A DNA stretch of 64,000 bases from Tenebrio molitor (taxonomy: Eukaryota > Arthropoda > Insecta > Coleoptera > Tenebrionidae): assembly GCF_963966145.1 (NCBI RefSeq), contig NC_091046.1, forward strand, positions 31,248,001 to 31,312,000. Direction: 5' to 3'. The notes beneath the pieces were generated by a model that saw only the letters and a program-made list of their open reading frames with translations, was not told the origin of the DNA and made no database searches. Each line of letters begins with the position of its first letter. The first letter of the stretch is position 1. Shown in pieces: positions 56,456 through 64,000 of the stretch. Both the position numbers and the translations under genes were made by a program.

Positions 56456-56872
56456 TTAAACGAACATTAGCATTTTTAATTATTACCCAATAGTTTCCAA
56501 TTTAGTGAATAGGTGGCGCTTGCCTAAGTGTCAATCGAATTAATAGCGATTTATTTTCATTCTTACGAAATTTTCAACATCCAAATTGGAGAAATGACGT
56601 TTTGTAAACCAGTTTCTATTATTATAAAAAAAATATATATATTTTTCTTGAGGGGGGTAACTATCCTATACGGGGGATCGATCAGGCTGACCTTTTGCAA
56701 TGTACTCCTTAGATGTTAGACGGATTGTAGCCTCACTTACATTTTTAGATGATTTAGTACACAATTGCCTTGATTGTCCACCATTATTAGATTATATTAA
56801 TTTTCATGTACCAAGAATCAGTTCACGCTCGTTTGTCCATTTTTATTGTGATAAAGCTCGTACAAATACATA

Positions 56873-57712
56873 TACAGGGTGGAACAAAAGTATCAAATAT
56901 TGGCTGTAACTTTTTAATTTGACAATTTATGAAAAAATGTTTAATATAAAAGTTGATTGGTGTATTATCTTGCATCATCTGGTCTTTCTAGTTTGTTCCT
57001 ATCTTCTTTTGTTTCGCTGCTATGGCAACCAACTTTGTTTTTTTTAAATAGCACCCATACATTTTTTGTGTGATTTTCAAACAAGCGTATCTTTCTGTAT
57101 TCATAACTACAGTTTTGCTATTATGGGGAAAAAGAATAAAATAAAAAAAAAATAAACAAAGGTGATAAAATTAACTTACTAAGTAATAAAATGCAATATC
57201 AAGAATGTCATAAATATCGATTAGGTCATTGCTTGGCAGTCAACGGAGCTCAATTTGAACATTTGGTTTAGTATTGATAGCCTTTTGTATTGTAAAAGTT
57301 TTTGTGTTCAACTTTTTTTTTATTAAGCTCTTAATAAAATAATTTTTTTACTTGTCAAATTTCCATGGCATTCTTAACCAAAAATGATGATTCAATTTTA
57401 TTACTTAGATAGTAAATAATTTTTTTTCATTATTTATTTTTTTATTTATTCTTTTTTCCCCCATAATGGCCAAACTGTTTTTATGAATAAAGAAAGATAG
57501 GCTTGTTTGAAAATCACACAAAAAATGTATGGGTGCTATTTAAAAAAACAAACTGGTAGCCGTGGCAGCGAAACGAAAGAAGGTAGGAACAAAGTAAAAA
57601 GGTCAGATCATGCATGATAATAAATCAAACAATTTTTATATTAAACATTTTTTCATAATTTTTCAAATTAAAAAGTTACAGCGGATATTTGATACTTTTG
57701 TTCCACCCTGTA
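56873..57712. mobile_element. Foldback element, 840 bp, with transposase tail in the centre
   Basis: TACAGGGTGGAACAAAAGTA is mirrored by TACTTTTGTTCCACCCTGTA. The arms (about 290 bp, to about 57160 and from 57418) stay complementary through CACACAAAAAATGTATGGGT. The unpaired centre carries 24 transposase codons (57200-57271). Confidence 0.85.
57200..57271 (+). pseudogene. Transposase C-terminal tail (VNGAQFEHLV end)
   Basis: QECHKYRLGHCLAVNGAQFE, then HLV and a stop. Same C-terminal pattern as other tails (RxxxCL..xGxxFEHL). It ties the foldback to the mariner-like superfamily. Confidence 0.55.
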
Positions 57713-57948
57713 TACTTTTATGTCCGATCGGGCGATTTTTGCCTACTTATGGACTAGTTTTTAGGGCGTAATTCAGTATATTATAGCCCCGGGTTGTAAA
57801 AGTTTTTGCCGTTCTTGTTTATGCCATTACTACAGTAATAACAATAACTGGCTTATTCCACCTTCCTGATTTTTGTGTCGTTATTTTAAAATTGAATTTA
57901 CCTAAATTGTTATAAAATTCGACCGGAAATAAAATTTTGTATGTACCA

Positions 57949-58072
57949 CGGGCATAATTAGCGTTTGTGACCCTAGCGTGTTATGGCGCTCGACTGACGT
58001 CTCGAGCCCCAATGTCACGCTGCGGGCCACAAACTCCTTCATTACGCCCTTAATACATAAATAACTATAAAA
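57949..58072. repeat. Hairpin, CpG-loop family
   Basis: GGGCATAATTAGCGTTTGTG and CCCTAGCGTG pair with CACGCTGCGGG and CCACAAACTCCTTCATTACG. The loop has GCTCGACTGACGTCTCGAGC. It ends ACATAAATAACTAT. Confidence 0.8.
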
Positions 58073-58308
58073 GTTCGATTCATTTAATGTGTAAAAATGC
58101 TAATGATTACTGTGCTGACCGTGACTGGACATTTGTACCGTTTACCGCCTTTACCTGTTTAATTAATGGCCACTATTACATTTGTTTTGCTATTATTTGT
58201 TTTTACTATAAGTTGGTATTTATTTTTCCTGTCTGGGTATTCAGACATTATCTTTTTCTTCTTACTTTGTTTTCCTATTTTTGGGTGTATAACCTGTTGG
58301 AAACAAAC

Positions 58309-58309
<1 letters not shown>

Positions 58310-58339
<30 letters not shown>
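58310..58339. repeat. (TTA)n microsatellite
   Basis: Ten TTA/ATT units. Confidence 0.85.
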
Positions 58340-58629
58340 CAAGTCAAATTATTTTCAGAATGCTCAAAAAGGCCAATGCTTTTTGGATGATTTTGAAGCA
58401 CTAATGCGCGAAATCTACGTTCGCGGTTAACTGTTGCGTTTGCGAAATGTCATTTTGAAGTTAGTAAGTTCAAAAATTACTATTAAAACGTCAAAAAATG
58501 ACTGAGCACGTAATTGCAACTTTTTAATCAACGACTTATTCATTAAGTTTTAATAAGTTCGCTGGATTTAACGTTATCCTAAATTCATACATTATTCTGT
58601 GCAAAATATCGTGTCCCGTTATGATTTTA

Positions 58630-58866
58630 GTGATATGATAAAAAAAAATGTTGTTCGACACTGTCAGAATTTGAGAAAGGTCAAAAAGAAACGTCAAGCT
58701 AATTTTAAAGATTTTAAGCTATTTGGAGCCTTTAGCTCGTCAAACAAAAAAAAGTTGTATTCAACTCGTTCGTGTGTCAATTGGGTTTTTTGGCACTCGT
58801 GGGCCTTTAAACTGGCCCACTCTTGCCAAAAAACCCCAATTTACACACGAACTCGTCAAATAAACT
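58630..58866. repeat. Dispersed repeat ending in the ACTCGTTCGTGT hairpin, copy 3
   Basis: GACACTGTCAGAATTTGAGA and AACGTCAAGCTAATTTTAAA match 21500-21600. The hairpin TTTTTTGGCACTCGTGGGCC / GGCCCACTCTTGCCAAAAAA (58790-58840) is followed by ACACACGAACTCGTCAAATA. Confidence 0.7.
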
Positions 58867-59255
58867 ATGTACTATAGCGGGTTTTACGTAAGTTACGTTC
58901 TTTTAGCGTGGAGAGGGCGATAACTCCCTAAAATCATATCAATCCCTTCGTCATTTTAATTAACAAAAAATATTTGAGAATTATACAAAGAAATAAATAA
59001 TAAATACAAAGAAATAAATAAAGTTATAACTAAATAACGTATTACGGAATATGGGCACTTTATTTCAAAAATTGCATCCGAATTTATTAATCCATCGTGA
59101 GATGCTGTTAAAAATTATTTATTTTTATCAATAAACATTCAACGCAAACCGGTAATGTGTTCGAATATCCTCATTTTGTATTCCATGTTACCGAATTTCG
59201 AGTGGATGATTTTTCTAAATAAAAAAATTCTTTTTTGTGTTCGTTTCCTGAGATA

Positions 59256-59304
59256 TATAACCGGGAAAGTGGTATATAACCAAATATATAAACTTTCCCG
59301 GTTA
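59256..59304. repeat. Short hairpin ATAACCGGGAAAGT
   Basis: ATAACCGGGAAAGT pairs with ACTTTCCCGGTTAT, followed directly by a TACAGTGTGTCCAAAAAGTC transposon-like terminus. Confidence 0.65.
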
Positions 59305-59540
59305 TACAGTGTGTCCAAAAAGTCTGGAAACACCCCAATAAAATAGAGACGAATGATTTTCGAAAAACACGCATAAACAGGCGAATTAGCGTTTTCAAAA
59401 AGCTTCCGCTAAGAAGGCCTCTGACAAATTGATTGACAGGCGTCAACATTTACAGAGTATGCAACCCACATTCCTCGAAACTTGAATTTTATTTTAGTCC
59501 ACCGGAGCCTTAAGGTCGGAAACTTATGTGAATTAGTCTA

Positions 59541-60605
59541 TACAGGGTGTCTCAGCTAAGATTTTTGAGCCTAATATCTCGGTTATTGGCCAACGGATTT
59601 TTATGAAATTTAAAATGCAGATATTTTAAACCGTGAAGGTTCAAATAGTGGTAATAAAATTACCTCAAGTTAAAAAATGTAATTTTAACACATGTTTCCT
59701 TTATCGAAAATTATACGCGATTATTATTAGATTGTTAAACATTAAAAAATAGGGGTCTACACAAACAATTAAGTAAATCACTTGTCTGATTCAACAAAGA
59801 GATTAGATTTTGAAACAATTGATGATTAATTGCCAAGCAACATTTTGTACACCCTTTAAAGTCTGTCAAAATTGGGCGCGCTTAATAAGAAACGTCAAAT
59901 TGTGAAAATTTATTGAATATACTCTAAAAATAGACTACAAGCGCCTATGGAGAGTGTCGTAAGAACTTCAGTGACACAGTTCGTTTTCTCGTGGAACACT
60001 ATCACTATCCAAATGTAGGCTTTACAAAATGTAAGGTCTCTTAACCTTACATTTTGTCAATTTATTTGAAGACACAGGCAGCGTACGTGAACTAAATTAC
60101 CTTGCTAAAATATCCCGATCGTATTTTAGTCCTTTATGGAAGAATTAAAACATCCAGTGTAATAAATTACGTCCGAATGTTGTCTTTAATTTTGTAAGTG
60201 TTTGTAAGGTTAGCAAGATAAACGTCAAATATGTCACCTGCGCTTCTGCGAAAAGGGATGACCAAAATTCTGCAAAATTGCGGGTTTGTTTCATACGTGT
60301 CTACATTTTTGCATTTGCAGCCACGTTTAACACAGTTTTTTGCTTTTTTCTTGCAAACCAGATATCTTTCAAGGACGAGTTTTTCCCTACAGCATTTTTT
60401 ATTGACGATTAATTTTTTATGCAAATCTTAATTGATTCAACATTTTAAAAAGGCATGTAAAAATTACGTTTTTAAGACTTGGGTGATTGCATTAATGGGA
60501 TTTTATTCTTCACCGTCTAAAATATCTGCATTTTAAATTTCACAAAAATCTGCTGGAAAATAACTGAGTTATTAGGCTCGAAAGTCTTAGCTGAGACACC
60601 CTGTG
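59541..60605. mobile_element. TIR element of about 1.07 kb with long ends
   Basis: TACAGGGTGTCTCAGCTAAG...GAGCCTAATA is mirrored by TATTAGGCTCGAAAGTCTTA...ACACCCTG. Pairing extends about 110-180 bp inward (CAGATATTTTA / TAAAATATCTG). The centre (59760-60430) shows no recognised protein. Confidence 0.8.
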
Positions 60606-60688
60606 TAATCAAATAAAACATACATACATACTTACCCTTACTTTATTAACATTCTTACTTACTTACATTCAATATTTTCATATACGCA

Positions 60689-60804
60689 TACAGGGTCATT
60701 ATAAATGATTGTCCCACTGCAGTTGGCGTTGAAAACCCACACAAATTTTGGATGTGTCGCCAGCCTCGCAACGACAACCATTTATAATGCGTAATGACCC
60801 TGTA
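60689..60804. mobile_element. 116-bp MITE
   Basis: TACAGGGTCATTATAAATGA...TTGTC is mirrored by GACAACCATTTATAATGC...AATGACCCTGTA. TA flanks. Confidence 0.85.
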
Positions 60805-60920
60805 TATTCGAATATATCGAGCGATCCACTGAATTTGTTATTAAAGTTGACGTTGGAACTGAAGCCGTAGGTCTTTTTGAATCGATACACTTATTTAAAT
60901 AAATCAATAACAATCAAATC

Positions 60921-61025
60921 ATGTTACAAAATGCTATCAGTGAAGTTAAACGAAGAGTTCGTTTGTGCTTAGAACAAAGAGGTGAACATTTTCAGTATGT
61001 GTTGTACCATTATTTAATAAAATAA
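60921..61025 (+). pseudogene. Transposase C-terminal tail (EQRGEHFQYVL end)
   Basis: Thirty-four codons from the ATG at 60921 read MLQNAISEVKRRVRLCLEQR, then GEHFQYVLYHYLIK. It matches the C-terminal R...R..LCLE..GxHFEHxL pattern. There is no catalytic region upstream; the MITE at 60689 precedes it. Confidence 0.5.
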
Positions 61026-61228
61026 ACATTACCATTGTAATTTTTCTCTTAATCCCTCGAATCCTTAATTCGCCATTTTCTGTTTTACAATTGTCATTAA
61101 ATGTGACGTGTGTCGCGATAGTTTAAAACTAGAGATGCCTTGACAGTTCCAGCGCCAACTTTAATAAAATAACAAAGTCAATAGATCTCACGATACAAAG
61201 GTTTGTATATTCGAAATCGCCGTGGTAC

Positions 61229-61558
61229 TACAGGGTTATTCTAAATGATTGTAGTCGAAGTAGGCCATGCCCATGTTATTACGTTTTTGCCGCTTTCATG
61301 TGAACTCTCAGTTGTGTCTCTGTCACTGTCATTTTTTAGGTGAAAAGTGCGGTGATGAGGATTTTATTTATTTTTGTTAAGTTAACGATTGAATCCAGAA
61401 ATATTGAGTTGTTCTACAATCAATTTAAAAATATTGAGTTGTTTTGCAGCCAATTTAACATATCATTTTGATGATTTTTTTATGTGGAGCGGCAACCATA
61501 AATTTTACATTCAGTTTTCACGCCTATTTCGACTACAATCATTTAGAATAACGCTGTA
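61229..61558. mobile_element. MITE family TACAGGGTTATTCTAAATGA, copy 3 (complete)
   Basis: The left TACAGGGTTATTCTAAATGA...AGTCGAA and the right TTCGACTACAATCATTTAGA...TGTA are clean TIRs of about 31 bp. It has an internal 40-bp duplication (AAATATTGAGTTGTT twice). Confidence 0.85.
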
Positions 61559-62847
61559 TAATAACCGCTGTTATACATGGTAACTAAAGAAAATCAAAGA
61601 TTCTTATTGGTATATAAAGACACAAAAGTAATAGTTTCCACTAAGTATTTACATGGGCGTTGCAAATTGAAGAATTAATGAAAGTGCGTAACCCTTAAAA
61701 AAAATTAATAAGTTTAATATATTTTTTATATGTAATGCATCTTGCAGTTTTGCACTGTTCGGGCAATTAATAGAAAAAATATAATATATAATTACAGTAA
61801 AGCATCTTAGAGCGAATCTGAGGATGAGAGAAAGTGAAAGGATTCACCTACATTCTGATACATTCCTAAGATAATTAATATGAGGGTGTCGGTTTGTCCT
61901 CGTCTATCACTCAACCAATGTCGTATTTCTTATTGACATCCGGAAGCCTTTGAATGCGTTAGCGAACATTTATCAAGGTTTAACGTTTCATGTATTGTTA
62001 AACACGTACAATGTACAATGTGTACATTTACCTCGAGAGGTTCTTTGCCAACTGGCCCACTTTAAAAAACTCAGTCAAAACATTAAGCAATCCTCGAAAC
62101 CTACAACCATTTCTGGTTATTAGCGAGTACATCAGTCACCTTTCTCTTGGTTCACCTCTAAACTGAATACGACCTCCCTCACACTGTATGAACTTACCGA
62201 AATGGAGCCAAAGTAGGTTATAAATTTTTATACTTTCATGATTCTTGTTGAAACTGTAGTGATGTGATGGGTTAAGATCAAAATTTTGCCATCGATGATG
62301 CAGTAAAATGGGTGTAACCTGTTACTTTAAAACAAAGAAGTAATGCGCAACATTATGCTGTTCCGTGATCTCATGCTAGCTAATTCGTTTCGGTTAACAG
62401 AAAGTGGTGGGCTGAATAAATTCCCAGTAAATGACCGAGGTGACCCATCCCTCTCATGAAAACGTTAATCTTAAATCTGTAACATTTATTGGGTATAACT
62501 AGAATGATTAGAAATAATTTAAATGTCAACAGGGAATGCTCTTGAAATAATATTATTTCATTACGTTTTAACGCTCATTTGGATCGAGGATGCTACTTGA
62601 TTTCGTATACGGGTAGGTACTAAAAAAAAGTAAACTGGTTTTACTTTATCGACTTGCGTAATTTGACATTGAAGACCTTAATTATATGCCACCGGCAAGT
62701 TTAGTAATACATAGTCGCATTATTTCTATTTCTTTCTGCAACACTGGTCATAAGAAATTTTACCTATTTAAAATATGAGCATACATTTATTTAATGGATA
62801 CTTTTTTAACACGTAACTTTCGTTATTGCTTCTGCTTCTTTAGAATA
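61559..62847. other. Non-coding stretch
   Basis: No gene recognised. Several AT-rich runs. Confidence 0.35.
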
Positions 62848-63115
62848 AATTCGGTGGCTTGGAACTAAAGGGGCCAATGTCAATGTTTTGCTGTTTTGAG
62901 TTAATCATTTCATTACATTCGATTTCTTTTCTTACTCTTCTTCAAATTCAAGCAATAGCAGATGCATAAATATAATGGTAGTCAATGTCTCTATGAACCA
63001 ATCTAAATCAGCTAAAGCTAAACGGGCCAATGTCGTTTTGGCCGATATGCGATTGCAATTTTCGCAAATGTTTACAATTTTGACATTGGCCCTTTGAGCT
63101 TCAAGCCACAGAATT
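62848..63115. mobile_element. TIR element of 268 bp
   Basis: AATTCGGTGGCTTGGAACTA..GGGGCCAATGTCAA is mirrored by TTGACATTGGCCCTTTGAGC..CAAGCCACAGAATT with several mismatches. The minus-strand open frame across it (62932-63147) has no motif. Confidence 0.7.
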
Positions 63116-63466
63116 ATTCCAAGTATGTCTATTTTAACTCTTAACACACATTCAGCAGAAGATAATTAATATTTTTCAAATCCGTGATAGATTTTGCATC
63201 ATTGTTTTTTATTACTCCTGTAACTACTCTGGCAGTATGTGATTTGCCATTACATTTCTCTTTAAGCAAGGTTGATTTTTGACAGGTATAAATTGCAGTC
63301 ACGAGGGTGTGCATCATTTATTGCTTCTGACGTAGAAGTTGTTGAGTGGCAAATTAATGAACTTCAAAAAACACTACTTCCTATAAAAATTGTGTAACAA
63401 GCTCAGTAAGAAAAGTTATGGCAATAGTTTTTGAGAATGCTAGTGGGCCGCTTTTAATTTACTACT

Positions 63467-63608
63467 TAGAGGGCCATTCATGAAACCCGGTACCTAAGGC
63501 TCGATAAGACATTGCAAATTCAAAACCATGACAACTAATATTGTTCAAGCATTGTATGTGGCATTTCATTAACGATTTGCAAATGATCTGACTTTCGTGA
63601 ATCTACAG
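63467..63608. mobile_element. Short TIR repeat (GGGCCATTCATGAAAC ends), copy 2
   Basis: Same order as 17945-18084: CATTCATGAAAC, GGCTCGATAAGAC, TTGCAAATTCAAAACCATGA and TTTCGTGAATCTACAG. Confidence 0.7.
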
Positions 63609-64000
63609 TCTACCCGTTAGTCCGTAGGTCCGTTATGCTAAGTCCGTTATGCTAAGTCTCCAAAGTATAGAGGATGCTATTAAGAAAAGAAAACGGGATA
63701 ATTGACACATGTGTTATTCCATTAGGACGTTATCCTAATCAAATTTCGGAATTTATACAGAGTGTTTAAATCTTTCCTGTCTGAGATTTCAATGGCCACG
63801 ACTGTACAGTCATGTTTAGATAAATCTGGGACAATTTTATTCTTCGAGGGTAATGTAGGCTGAACATTGAACAATATTTCCATGGATTTTTTGCTGCCAG
63901 AACAAATAGCAGATTTAATTTATTTGTCAAAATTGACAAGTGATTATACTTTTCAAAGCAATTTTACCGCAAAATGCCTAATGATAATAAAATAAAAACC
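63609..64000. other. Non-coding end of window
   Basis: A short direct repeat GTCCGTTATGCTAAGTC occurs twice at 63630-63659. Nothing else recognised. Confidence 0.4.

Larger units (their letters stand above)
54699..58930. mobile_element. Possible 4.2-kb element with GGGAGTTATCGCCCT ends
   Basis: TAGGGAGTTATCGCCCTGTC...CGCTAAAATAAGGTAA at 54699-54736 is mirrored at 58893-58930 with few mismatches. The inside is a mosaic of smaller elements and hairpins, with no transposase that can be tied to these ends. Confidence 0.5.

Noticed and set aside
60231..60431. Gene with cysteine-rich minus-strand frame (60167-60424)
   Set aside because: It lies inside a TIR element. The cysteine spacing fits no family I know and there is no start context; chance is more likely.
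63290..63400. Coding exon (RYKLQSRGCASFIASDVEVV...)
   Set aside because: A possible acceptor-like TTTTTGACAG precedes it, but there is no partner exon or recognised domain. Too short to call.

Overview
The window is AT-rich nuclear DNA of an insect. Three things show this: an RR-1 cuticular protein gene with a short intron, an almost intact U6 snRNA sequence, and many eukaryotic mobile-element remains (non-LTR retrotransposons with RNase H or restriction-like endonuclease tails, tRNA-derived SINEs, hAT-like and Tc1/mariner-like DNA transposons). I suspect a beetle or a close relative, but that is a guess from general character; nothing here fixes the order.

Only one intact protein-coding gene is convincing: the cuticular protein on the minus strand at 27746-28744, with a 3-codon first exon, a 60-nt intron, a TATA box and a poly(A) signal. 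Almost everything else that can be explained is mobile or self-complementary DNA. From left to right: a LINE RNase H relic (1759-2335); hairpins (3658-3955); a 3.2-kb hAT-like element with 8-bp target duplications (4448-7637) that holds a MITE, a decayed gene made of about 68-codon repeats, an R4/Dong-like LINE tail and a SINE; a 569-bp element with 8-bp duplications (8599-9167); a probable solo LTR (9627-10139); a nest of elements (11254-13442) whose centre is a U6-SINE chimera; R4/Dong copies (13809-14340, 16841-16915); Tc1/mariner-like relics (14851-16704); and a long run of TIR elements and foldbacks. The cuticle gene sits in a fairly quiet stretch (27130-32770) between two inverted copies of one repeat. 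The right third (33967-63608) is again full of TIR elements, including one 1.9-kb mariner-like transposon with a broken transposase (39382-41285) and a 4.2-kb pair of inverted termini (54699-58930).

The most unusual pattern is a set of at least a dozen hairpins of about 80-150 bp scattered over the whole window. Their stems are unrelated in sequence between subfamilies, but many share a CpG-rich loop resembling CTCGRCTGCGYCTCG and a terminal motif AATAGTTATTTA / TAAATAACTATT. A second recurring pattern is the isolated last codons of one transposase superfamily, ending in G(G/E/K)HFEHLL-like residues followed by stop, found inside several otherwise non-coding elements.

All coordinates of element ends were read by eye from inverted or direct repeats. 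Family names are from motif recognition, not from database searches.
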